A stretch of 64,000 nt of DNA from Rasiella rasia (GTDB lineage Bacteria > Bacteroidota > Bacteroidia > Flavobacteriales > Flavobacteriaceae), in the NCBI RefSeq assembly GCF_011044175.1, contig NZ_CP049057.1:2185501-2249500 (forward strand), in the 5' to 3' direction. The translations under genes and the position numbers were made by a program. Positions 17,555-25,052 of the stretch are shown piece after piece (the first letter of the stretch is position 1; every line of letters starts with the position of its first letter). The notes below the pieces were generated by a model. It made no database searches and was not told the origin of the DNA. It saw only the letters and a program-made list of their open reading frames with translations.

Positions 17555-19180
17555 ATGAAAAAGAGAATAATACTTCCAATTGTCGCAGCACTTATATTTT
17601 GTACTACCGTTGGTTTTAAAAGTGATTTTTTTGAAATCGCTAAGCAGATTGAAATCTTCACGACCATGTACAAAGAATTAAACATGAATTATGTAGATGA
17701 AGTAACTCCAGCAACCCTCATGGATAAAGCTATTAAGGGGATGTTAGAAGATTTAGATCCATACACTGTATACTGGAATGAACAAGAGGTAGAAGATGCG
17801 CGTATTCAAAATTCTGGAACCTATACCGGGATAGGAGCGTCTGTAAAAACGCTAAAAGATAAAATTATTATTATGGAGCCTTTTAAAGACTATCCTGCAG
17901 ACAAGGCTGGGCTTAAAGCTGGTGACGAAATTGTAAAAGTGGGCACTACAGCGCTGGCAGACTTTGAAAACGACGCTGGTGAGTTACTGAAAGGCGCATC
18001 GGGCTCCACGGTTGAAATTACATATAAGCGACAAGGAAAAACGCAAACAACAACGCTTACAAGAGAAAAAGTAGATGTAAAAGCAGTGCCTTATTTTAAA
18101 TTATTAGATAATAATATTGGTTACATAGTACTTCAAAAATTTAATAGAAGAACAACTGTCGAAACCAAGGCAGCCCTGCTGGAGCTAAAAAATCAAGGTG
18201 CAGATAAAATCATTCTTGACTTACGTGGTAATCCAGGAGGATTGTTGAATGAGGCAATTAGTATTGTAAATTTATTTGTGCCCAAAGGCGAGGTTATTAC
18301 AACTACTAAAAGTACGATTGTCAAGTACAATAAAACATATAAAACCACAAAAGAGCCAGTGGACACAGAAATTCCGCTAGTAGTTTTGGTAAATGGTAGA
18401 AGTGCCTCGGCGAGTGAGATTGTTTCTGGTGGATTGCAAGACCTAGATCGTGCTGTGGTTGTGGGGGCTCGTAGTTTCGGAAAAGGGCTGGTACAACGTC
18501 CAAAAAAGCTCACATATGGCACACAGCTTAAAGTAACCATTTCGCGCTATTACACTCCAAGTGGTCGCTGTATTCAAGCATTAGATTATTGGAATAGAGA
18601 TGAAAATGGAGATCCTGTGCGCGTAGATTCTAAAGAGTATAACAAATTTAAAACCAAAGGCGGGCGTACCGTATATGACGGAGGTGGAATTCTTCCAGAT
18701 GTTGAAGTAGAAACTGCTGTTTTTAGTCCTATTACCACGGCGTTATTAAAAGATCAGGCAATCTTCGATTATGCTACAGAGTATTACTACAACAACAGCA
18801 TGGATAACTGGAATGGATTTGAAGTAACAGATGCCGATTTTCAAAACTTTATAACTTTTCTAAAGTCGCAAAATTTTGAATACGAAACTGAAACCGAAAA
18901 AGAGTTTGCAGAAGCCCTACGTCGTGCAGAAGCCGATGATATAGAAAAAGAAATTGCTAATAGTTATAAGCAATTAATGGACGCCATAGATGCGGCTAAA
19001 GACAAAAAAGTTATCGCTAAAAAAGCCGAAATTAAGTCGTTGCTTACAGACGAAATTTTAAAGCGGTATTTCTATAAAGAAGGGTTGTACGACTATCAAG
19101 TTGTGAACAATCCTGAGATTCTTGCAGGAATAGAAGTACTCACCAATAGCGGTAAATACAATAGAATTCTAAAAAAATAA
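17555..19180 (+). CDS. C-terminal processing peptidase (S41, CtpA/Prc type)
   Basis: 541 residues with an N-terminal signal or anchor (1-21), a short helical domain, a PDZ domain (about 85-170) and the S41 core. The catalytic serine lies in SASASE (283-288) and the general-base lysine is Lys310 in FGKG, the Ser/Lys dyad of the family. The lysine/glutamate-rich C-terminus is helical. Processes exported proteins from the C-terminus in the periplasm. In flavobacteria such a gene is commonly found near rnpA, as here. Confidence 0.93.
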   Translation: MKKRIILPIVAALIFCTTVGFKSDFFEIAKQIEIFTTMYKELNMNYVDEVTPATLMDKAIKGMLEDLDPYTVYWNEQEVEDARIQNSGTYTGIGASVKTLKDKIIIMEPFKDYPADKAGLKAGDEIVKVGTTALADFENDAGELLKGASGSTVEITYKRQGKTQTTTLTREKVDVKAVPYFKLLDNNIGYIVLQKFNRRTTVETKAALLELKNQGADKIILDLRGNPGGLLNEAISIVNLFVPKGEVITTTKSTIVKYNKTYKTTKEPVDTEIPLVVLVNGRSASASEIVSGGLQDLDRAVVVGARSFGKGLVQRPKKLTYGTQLKVTISRYYTPSGRCIQALDYWNRDENGDPVRVDSKEYNKFKTKGGRTVYDGGGILPDVEVETAVFSPITTALLKDQAIFDYATEYYYNNSMDNWNGFEVTDADFQNFITFLKSQNFEYETETEKEFAEALRRAEADDIEKEIANSYKQLMDAIDAAKDKKVIAKKAEIKSLLTDEILKRYFYKEGLYDYQVVNNPEILAGIEVLTNSGKYNRILKK

Positions 19181-19197
19181 TAGGTTAAGGTACCTAA

Positions 19198-20019
19198 ATG
19201 GATCAATTTCTGCTGTTTTTTGAAACCATGCCCACTTGGATGAAAGCGCTTTGGGTGTTTTTCACCTTAGCATTTTTCTGGGTTTTAGAAGGGTATTACA
19301 GTCTTGTAACGTTTCAGTATAAAAAATGGCAGCATGCAAAAGTAAATCTAGTTTTGCTCTTGTTTGTAATGATTATTAACGCTGTTTTTGGAATTGCTAC
19401 GGTTGGCGTTTTTAATTGGCTGCAAGTCTCTAAATTTGGTCTGTTACACCTATTTGAGGCGCCTGTTTGGGTAGAATTACTAATCGCGATAATTGTACTT
19501 GACTTCGTCGCTCAATATTTTGTTCATTTCTGCCTTCATAAAATTCCGCTTATGTGGCGGTTGCACATTGTTCATCATAGCGATAAACATGTTGATGCAA
19601 CTACAGGAACCCGCCACCATCCTATCGATTTTATCATACGAGAAAGTTTTGCCCTAGTTGCGGTAATGTTAACAGGAATGCCCATAGCTTTCTATTTCTT
19701 ATACCGCATATTAAGTGTTGCTTTTACTTATTTTACACACGCCAATCTTGCCCTTCCTTTGTGGTTAGATCGTGGTTTAAGTTATATTATCGTGACACCA
19801 AATATGCATAAATTTCATCATCACTATCAACTTCCTTGGACTGATAGTAACTACGGAAATATGCTATCTATTTGGGACCGTCTCTTTGGGACATTTGTGT
19901 ATGATGATACTTCAAAAATTAAGTACGGTGTCGATATAGCAGATCATACAAATGATGAAAGTATTGGGGTTCAATTAGGGATTCCGTTCAATAAAAACGT
20001 GCGCTCTAAAAGGCAGTAA
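19198..20019 (+). CDS. Sterol desaturase / fatty-acid hydroxylase family membrane protein
   Basis: 273 residues with four or five membrane segments. The di-iron histidine clusters are present: HFCLH (about 110), HIVHHSD (about 123), TRHHP (about 138) and HKFHHH (about 202). Family members hydroxylate or desaturate lipids at the membrane; in Bacteroidota candidates include hydroxylation of fatty acids or carotenoids, but the substrate cannot be read. It starts 17 bases after the S41 gene. Confidence 0.88.
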   Translation: MDQFLLFFETMPTWMKALWVFFTLAFFWVLEGYYSLVTFQYKKWQHAKVNLVLLLFVMIINAVFGIATVGVFNWLQVSKFGLLHLFEAPVWVELLIAIIVLDFVAQYFVHFCLHKIPLMWRLHIVHHSDKHVDATTGTRHHPIDFIIRESFALVAVMLTGMPIAFYFLYRILSVAFTYFTHANLALPLWLDRGLSYIIVTPNMHKFHHHYQLPWTDSNYGNMLSIWDRLFGTFVYDDTSKIKYGVDIADHTNDESIGVQLGIPFNKNVRSKRQ

Positions 20020-20078
20020 TTACTAAGTTAACAAAACTTTAGTAATGAAAAATGCTCATTTTCTGTATATTATGAGCT

Positions 20079-20450
20079 ATGATACAATCGGACAAAACAG
20101 AAAATACAGATACGCTAGAACAGTCTGTCGCGTATTTAGAGCACAAGGGATTTGAAAACATTAAAGCAGACATTGAGGGCTACGAAACTCCAAAATCGTA
20201 TTCAAAAAAAGGAAGTGATATTGTTGTTACCCCAGACATCGTAGCAGAACGTGCAGGAATTAAGCATTATTTTGAAGTAAGTCTGAAAAGCGAAAAGCCT
20301 AATTTATTAAAGTCTAAATGGAGGTTTTTAGATGTACTAACGAGAATGAAGAACCACCGTTTTAAGATTATCACTCGTAAAGGGCATTACAAATTTACAA
20401 ACGAGATGCTAACAGATTTAAACCTTCAGAAAAATCTGATTAAGCTATAA
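20079..20450 (+). CDS. Uncharacterised small cytosolic protein
   Basis: 123 residues, no signal or membrane segment, strongly basic second half. An Asp-containing strand (SDIVVTPDIVA) followed by YFEVSLK faintly recalls the core of PD-(D/E)XK nucleases, but the Glu-to-Lys spacing is three residues rather than one, so I do not assign that fold. It overlaps the converging GNAT gene by 11 bases. Function unknown. Confidence 0.55.
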   Translation: MIQSDKTENTDTLEQSVAYLEHKGFENIKADIEGYETPKSYSKKGSDIVVTPDIVAERAGIKHYFEVSLKSEKPNLLKSKWRFLDVLTRMKNHRFKIITRKGHYKFTNEMLTDLNLQKNLIKL

Positions 20451-20880
20451 GCATCGCAACATGAGGAATACCATCTTCTAGGTATTCTGAACCCGTGGTT
20501 TTAAATCCGTGTGATTCGTAAAATTTTATAAGATAGGTCTGTGCAGAAAGCTTGATGTTTTTTGTGCGGAACCTTTTTTCTATGGCATCAATTGACGCTT
20601 TCATAATGTCATGCCCAAATCCGAAGGCTCGTTGATTTTTGTCTACCACTACCCTGCCTATTGCGGCTTCCTTAAAATAAATTCCAGGGGCAAAACAGCG
20701 CGTGTAGGCCACTATTTTTCCATTATTTCGTCCAATAATATGAAGTGCCTTACTATCCTTACCATCAATATCTTGATAAACACAATCTTGCTCTACTACA
20801 AAAACTTCGCTGCGCAACTGCAGGGTGTCGTGCAGCTCATAAATGGTGAGTTCGTCAAACGTTTTTACTATAATTTCCAT
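20440..20880 (-). CDS. GNAT N-acetyltransferase, ElaA-like
   Basis: 146 residues. The opening FDELTIYELHDTLQLRSEVFVVEQDCVYQDIDGKD is that of the ElaA branch (shown here in part: residues 8-42). The acetyl-CoA pyrophosphate loop appears in AAIGRVVVDKNQRAFGFG (about 92-109). It transfers acetyl from acetyl-CoA to an unknown amine. Its 3' end overlaps the plus-strand gene at 20440-20450. Confidence 0.85.
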   Translation of the reverse strand: MEIIVKTFDELTIYELHDTLQLRSEVFVVEQDCVYQDIDGKDSKALHIIGRNNGKIVAYTRCFAPGIYFKEAAIGRVVVDKNQRAFGFGHDIMKASIDAIEKRFRTKNIKLSAQTYLIKFYESHGFKTTGSEYLEDGIPHVAMLIA

Positions 20881-20909
20881 AGTTGAGATTTCATGTTTTA
20901 TTTAGCAAA

Positions 20910-21818
20910 TTAGTCTTGAACAATAACATCTTTGGCGTCGTCTTTTCTAAATTCTGGTTGAATATTAACGTGATTTATTCCAAAATCGTGGTATAGCTTC
21001 TCTTCTACTCCATTTAATATAACATCAAATTGTGACAGGGTAATGTCTTCGTGAAAATCTATATGCGCCTCTAGGTGTGTTTCCTTTTCGTTTAGTTGCC
21101 AGATATGCATGTGGTGTACATTTTTTATTTCTGGAGCTTCGGAAATTGCTTCGCGTAGTTCTTCAAGTCTAATGTCGTCTGGAGTAAACAGCATTAAAAT
21201 TTTAAAGCTGCTTTTCAGCAAATCATATCCCATAAATAATAGATAAATAGCTATTAAAACAGTGAGCACACTGTCTACCCAAAACCAGCCGAAATACTTC
21301 ATTAGAAGCCCGCCAATTAGAACAGCTACACTTGCAGACATATCTGTTAAGAGGTGTAAGTACGCAGAGCGCATGTTCATATTTTCTTTCGAGTCGTTTT
21401 TCAGCAATAAAACACTAAACCCATTTGCTATAATGCCTAAAAGAGCCAACCAAATAACCAAGTTGCTTTCAATCTCTTTGGGGTTCATAAACCGAATAAT
21501 TGCCTCATAAATTAAATAGACAGCAACAATTAACAACGTAGACGCGTTTACAAATGCCGCAATAATTTCGGCGCGTTTGTAGCCAAAAGTTTTATCGAAA
21601 GACGCTGCTTTTTTTGAATATTTATCTGCTACATAACTAATAATAAGTGAAAGTACATCGCTAAAGTTGTGTAGCGCATCACTTAATAATGAAAGACTAC
21701 CTGAAAGAATACCACCTATGACTTGGGCTACAGTAATAACGATATTAAGACCAATAGAGAGAAGCAGGTTTCTCCCTTTTAAATCGTTTTGATGACTATG
21801 GGTATGAGTGTGTGACAC
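20910..21818 (-). CDS. Cation diffusion facilitator (Zn2+/Cd2+/Co2+ efflux)
   Basis: 302 residues starting at GTG 21818; no ATG occurs in the first 70 codons, so the GTG start is real or the gene begins elsewhere. A histidine-rich N-terminus (HTHTHSH) is typical of CDF exporters. Six membrane segments follow. The metal sites are SDALHNFSD (about 36-44) in helix 2 and HLLTD (about 154-158) in helix 5. The cytosolic C-terminal domain has HHMHIWQLNE (about 245). Exports divalent metal in exchange for protons. A dyad covers the start (21817-21836). Confidence 0.92.
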   Translation of the reverse strand: MSHTHTHSHQNDLKGRNLLLSIGLNIVITVAQVIGGILSGSLSLLSDALHNFSDVLSLIISYVADKYSKKAASFDKTFGYKRAEIIAAFVNASTLLIVAVYLIYEAIIRFMNPKEIESNLVIWLALLGIIANGFSVLLLKNDSKENMNMRSAYLHLLTDMSASVAVLIGGLLMKYFGWFWVDSVLTVLIAIYLLFMGYDLLKSSFKILMLFTPDDIRLEELREAISEAPEIKNVHHMHIWQLNEKETHLEAHIDFHEDITLSQFDVILNGVEEKLYHDFGINHVNIQPEFRKDDAKDVIVQD

Positions 21819-21836
21819 AGTTATAAAGTTAACTGT
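21817..21836 (-). promoter_or_regulatory. Inverted repeat over start codon and -7 box of the metal exporter
   Basis: Perfect seven-base arms ACAGTTA and TAACTGT flank six bases. The minus-strand -7 box TAACTTTA (21824-21831) lies inside and is five bases from the GTG start. The site is placed as an operator would be; no regulator gene is adjacent. Confidence 0.45.
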
Positions 21837-21860
21837 AATTTGTAGAACCGCTAAATAAAA

Positions 21861-22292
21861 TTAGACGCAGCCAATTTTATTTACTCGATTTAGGTGTCTT
21901 CCTCCTTCAAATTTTGTGTCAATAAAAGTTTCTACCATTCCAATGGCTTGTTGTAACGATGTAAATCGTGCAGGAATACAAATAACATTGGCATCGTTAT
22001 GCAGTCTGGAGAGTTCTGTAATTTCTTTGGTCCAGCATACTCCGGCGCGTACCTTTTCGTATTTATTTGCCGTCATCGCAACCCCATTGGCGCTTCCGCA
22101 GATTAAAATACCAAAGTCAACATCTCCGCTATTCACAGCCTTTGCCACAGGGTTTGCAAAATCTGGATAATCTACACTATCTAATGTATCGGTGCCGTGG
22201 TTTGTAACTTCAATTCCGCGTGCCTCTAATATTTTAAGAATGGCAAATTTGTAATCTGGTCCGGCGTGGTCATTTCCTATGGCTATTTTCAT
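21861..22292 (-). CDS. rpiB: Ribose-5-phosphate isomerase B
   Basis: 143 residues from ATG 22292. The longer frame to 22310 begins inside the promoter box. The opening KIAIGNDHAG, the catalytic-cysteine region LICGSANGVAMTANK (about 65-79) and the closing RHLNRV are those of the RpiB/LacA fold. It interconverts ribose-5-phosphate and ribulose-5-phosphate. RpiB and LacA/LacB are hard to separate by eye, but no tagatose genes are near. Confidence 0.92.
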   Translation of the reverse strand: MKIAIGNDHAGPDYKFAILKILEARGIEVTNHGTDTLDSVDYPDFANPVAKAVNSGDVDFGILICGSANGVAMTANKYEKVRAGVCWTKEITELSRLHNDANVICIPARFTSLQQAIGMVETFIDTKFEGGRHLNRVNKIGCV

Positions 22293-22307
22293 GGTACTAT
22301 TTTGATG

Positions 22308-22315
22308 CAAAGATA
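22308..22315 (-). promoter_or_regulatory. -7 promoter box of rpiB
   Basis: Reads TATCTTTG on the minus strand, 15 bases before the ATG. No TTG at the 19-base spacing. Confidence 0.55.
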
Positions 22316-22383
22316 AGTAAGTTCTCCATTTCCGTTATAGTTCTTACACTACAGATTTATCTAAGATACCCGCTATTGGGTAT

Positions 22384-22413
22384 TTGCATATTATAATTGA
22401 AAGCCTATTTTTG
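22384..22413 (+). promoter_or_regulatory. Promoter of the FG-GAP gene (TTG-N19-TATTTTTG)
   Basis: -33 TTG at 22384-22386, exactly 19 bases, -7 TATTTTTG at 22406-22413. A full match to the Bacteroidota housekeeping promoter, about 40 bases before the likely start codon. Confidence 0.75.
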
Positions 22414-22458
22414 AAACTCCCCAAATCTACCGGTTCTTCCTATTTTAAATTTAATATA

Positions 22459-24219
22459 ATGATGAATCGCTTTTTCTTTTTTCTGATGTTGCTAACAACA
22501 GCATCAACTATTGCCCAGGTGGGTATTAACACTACAGACCCTAAGGGAACCTTGGATATAACTTCGGTAAACAACACTGGCTTGGTCCTTCCAAGAGTAA
22601 CTTCGGTGGAGGATGTGACCGACGGACAAGGCAATGATCCACTGGAGGGCACAACCGTTTTTGACATCTCAAGAAGCAGCACCTGTTTTTATCAGAATGG
22701 AGGTTGGGTATGTATCGGAACCGATGGAAGTGGGAATCCTGTTCTAACCGAAATTGAACCACCCGTTTTTACTATGAGCAGTTCGATTGACTATGTAAAA
22801 GCCTCAAATACAGGCTCAGATGATCTGTTTGGCTATAGTGTTTCTATATCAGATAATAATGAAACAATTGCTGTGAGTGCAGTAACTGAAGATAGTAATA
22901 CCACAGGTATAAACGGTAACCAAGCTGATAATAGCGCTACAAATAGTGGTGCGGTATATATTTTTACACGTGTTGGTAATGTCTGGGCACAACAAGCATA
23001 TATTAAAGCGTCTAATGCAGAAGCAAATGATCTTTTTGGTTTTAACCTTAGTCTGTCAGGCGATGGAAATACGCTTACTGTAGGTGCTATTAATGAAGAT
23101 AGTAATGCGGTTGGTATTAATGGGAATCAATCTGATAATAGCGCAATAAATAGTGGAGCGGTATATGTTTTTACACGTACTGGTAATGTCTGGACACAGC
23201 AAGCATATATTAAAGCATCGAATACAGATGCTGGGGATCAATTTGGGAGAAATATTTCTTGTTCGAGCGATGGAAATACCCTAGCTGTAGGTGTTTTTAA
23301 TGAAGACAGTAACGCGGTTGGCATTAATGGGAATCAAACTGATAATAGCGAAACAGGTAGCGGGGCGGTATATATATTTACACGTACCGGTAATGTTTGG
23401 ACACAACAAGCATATATTAAAGCATCGAACACCGATTTGGCAGACGGATTTGGTAATGCAGTATCACTTTCTAATAGCGGTAATACATTAGGAGTAGGCG
23501 CAATTAATGAAAATAGTAATGCTGTAGGGGTTGATGGAGATCAAAATAACAATACCGCAACAAATAGCGGGGCAGTTTATATTTTTACACGTACCGGTAA
23601 TGTTTGGACACAACAAGCATATATTAAAGCATCAAATACAGATTCTGATGATCAATTTGGGAGAAATATTTTTATTTCGGGAGATGGAAGCACACTTTTA
23701 GCAAGCGCACCTTATGAGGATAGTAATAGTACTGGTATCAATGGAGGTCAACTTGATAATTCATCAATAGATAGTGGTGCAGTATATGTGTTTTCATATA
23801 CCGGAGTTGTCTGGGCACAACAGGCATATATTAAAGCGTCGAATACAGATGCTGGTGATCAATTTGGATGGAATGTTTCTTCTTCAGATAATGGAGATAG
23901 AATTGCGATAGGTGCCTACAATGAAGATAGTAATGCTACTGGAATTAATGGTAATCAAACAGATAATTCATCTAATAACGCTGGATCCATGTTTGTTTTC
24001 TCAAGAGATGAAGGCGTCTGGACTCAACAAGCATATATTAAAGCGTCGAATACAGAAGCAAATGAGCGTTATGTAGAGAGTGCAGCTATTTCTAGCGATG
24101 GCAATATGATAATAGTAGGTGCTGTTTATGAGGACAGCAACGCAACAGGAATTAACGGAGACCAAACCAATAACGCAGCTAATAATAGTGGAGCTGTCTA
24201 TTTATATACCGCTAATTAA
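22459..24219 (+). CDS. Secreted FG-GAP repeat protein with seven repeats
   Basis: I place the start at ATG 22459 (or the adjacent ATG 22462), downstream of the promoter at 22384-22413, giving about 586 residues. A signal peptide ends at STIAQ. A Bacteroidota surface-protein segment follows (VGINTTDPKGTLDI ... GLVLPRV). Seven consecutive repeats then run to the end, six of exactly 69 residues and a final one of 61. Each has the form YIKASN..DxFG....S.DG.T...G...EDSN..GING.Q.DN....SGAVYxFTR.G.VW.QQA. This is the FG-GAP_2/integrin-alpha-type blade, so seven should close as a seven-bladed propeller (inference). No type IX sorting domain is visible. Confidence 0.85.
   Translation: MMNRFFFFLMLLTTASTIAQVGINTTDPKGTLDITSVNNTGLVLPRVTSVEDVTDGQGNDPLEGTTVFDISRSSTCFYQNGGWVCIGTDGSGNPVLTEIEPPVFTMSSSIDYVKASNTGSDDLFGYSVSISDNNETIAVSAVTEDSNTTGINGNQADNSATNSGAVYIFTRVGNVWAQQAYIKASNAEANDLFGFNLSLSGDGNTLTVGAINEDSNAVGINGNQSDNSAINSGAVYVFTRTGNVWTQQAYIKASNTDAGDQFGRNISCSSDGNTLAVGVFNEDSNAVGINGNQTDNSETGSGAVYIFTRTGNVWTQQAYIKASNTDLADGFGNAVSLSNSGNTLGVGAINENSNAVGVDGDQNNNTATNSGAVYIFTRTGNVWTQQAYIKASNTDSDDQFGRNIFISGDGSTLLASAPYEDSNSTGINGGQLDNSSIDSGAVYVFSYTGVVWAQQAYIKASNTDAGDQFGWNVSSSDNGDRIAIGAYNEDSNATGINGNQTDNSSNNAGSMFVFSRDEGVWTQQAYIKASNTEANERYVESAAISSDGNMIIVGAVYEDSNATGINGDQTNNAANNSGAVYLYTAN
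22792..24216 (+). repeat. Seven in-frame tandem repeats, period 207 bp
   Basis: Repeats begin at 22792, 22999, 23206, 23413, 23620, 23827 and 24034. The spacing is exactly 207 bases throughout, and the last copy is 183 bases. Repeats 2-4 are closest at the DNA level around their junctions. Confidence 0.95.
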
Positions 24220-24712
24220 CATTATGAGTTGATTTTCAACCATAACCATTTCTTAACGCTGCCTTGATATTTAAGTTAATATCGTTGTTAATATTTGTTT
24301 ACTGAATATGCACAAATTTATTTGGTGGTTTCAAAAGATAAGTACATATACCTTTTCTTTTCAGAATGCCTAAATATAACTTCAGTATTTGTAGTAGAGT
24401 TATCCTCATGAAAAGATAGTTTTCAAACAAAATATTTCTGAAAATTTATTAAATAACGGTTGTCAACATAGGTTATAAACAGCTGTTAATAGCATAGTAT
24501 ATTTACCTCATTTTAAAGAGAGAAGTATCTTAAAAGGTATGTTAACAAACCGTATACAAACGGTAATAAATTGAATTAAAAGGAAAGTCCATAAAAGTTA
24601 TACCACTTATAAACATCCCATCATAATCATCATTTTATTTTTAAAAATTTAGAAAAAAAGAAATGATGTATATATAGTTGTTGAAAAGTCTGATAAGTAA
24701 GAAATATAGAAA
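24220..24712. other. AT-rich gene-free stretch
   Basis: 493 bases without a supported gene. It begins with a bulged nine-pair hairpin (24223-24244) lacking a T-run, possibly a weak terminator of the FG-GAP gene. It also holds one near-match to a DnaA box (TTATCCTCA, 24400-24408), a palindrome AACAGCTGTT near 24480 and an ACCGT/ACGGT inverted repeat (24549-24564). No RNA gene recognised. Confidence 0.5.
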
Positions 24713-24952
24713 CTAAACAATTCGAAGTGAAGAAGGATTGTTTAAATTATTTAAAATTTCCGAAGCTTCTAAAACGTCATCTTTGTGTACCATAAGACGA
24801 ATGCCCCCTACAGCGTTACTGTGAAATGGAAGAACACTGATCATTGTTTCATTTTGAAAAATAAACCGAATTTCTGCCTGCTGCAATAAATGACGTAGTA
24901 CAGTATACTCACTGGCATACGTAAAAATTGCAATGACTTTATAGTCTTTCAT
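24713..24952 (-). CDS. DUF2007-like small protein
   Basis: 79 residues from ATG 24952; the longer frame from a TTG at 24967 lacks support. The pattern is a beta strand (YKVIAIFTYASE), a helix (YTVLRHLLQQAEI), a strand and a closing DVLEASEIL helix. This matches the DUF2007 'putative signal-transducing protein' fold, a ferredoxin-like domain of unknown role. Divergent from RNase R. Confidence 0.7.
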   Translation of the reverse strand: MKDYKVIAIFTYASEYTVLRHLLQQAEIRFIFQNETMISVLPFHSNAVGGIRLMVHKDDVLEASEILNNLNNPSSLRIV

Positions 24953-25025
24953 ACTTCTGAAAATCAATTACCTACTAAGGTACTAAATCTTTCACAATGC
25001 AAAAGGGTCATTGTTTTAATAGTAG

Positions 25026-25033
25026 TACTTTTA
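25026..25033 (+). promoter_or_regulatory. Probable -7 box of the RNase R gene
   Basis: TACTTTTA, 19 bases before the ATG. A TTG lies 12 bases upstream, too close for the usual spacing. Confidence 0.4.
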
Positions 25034-25052
25034 CCTAATATAAGAGAAAACC

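Noticed and set aside
20079-20450. Assignment of the 123-residue protein as a PD-(D/E)XK nuclease
   Set aside because: The Glu-Lys spacing is wrong for the motif.
22384-22458. Longer start of the FG-GAP protein from the TTG at 22384
   Set aside because: That TTG is the -33 element of the promoter, and the signal peptide begins at 22459.
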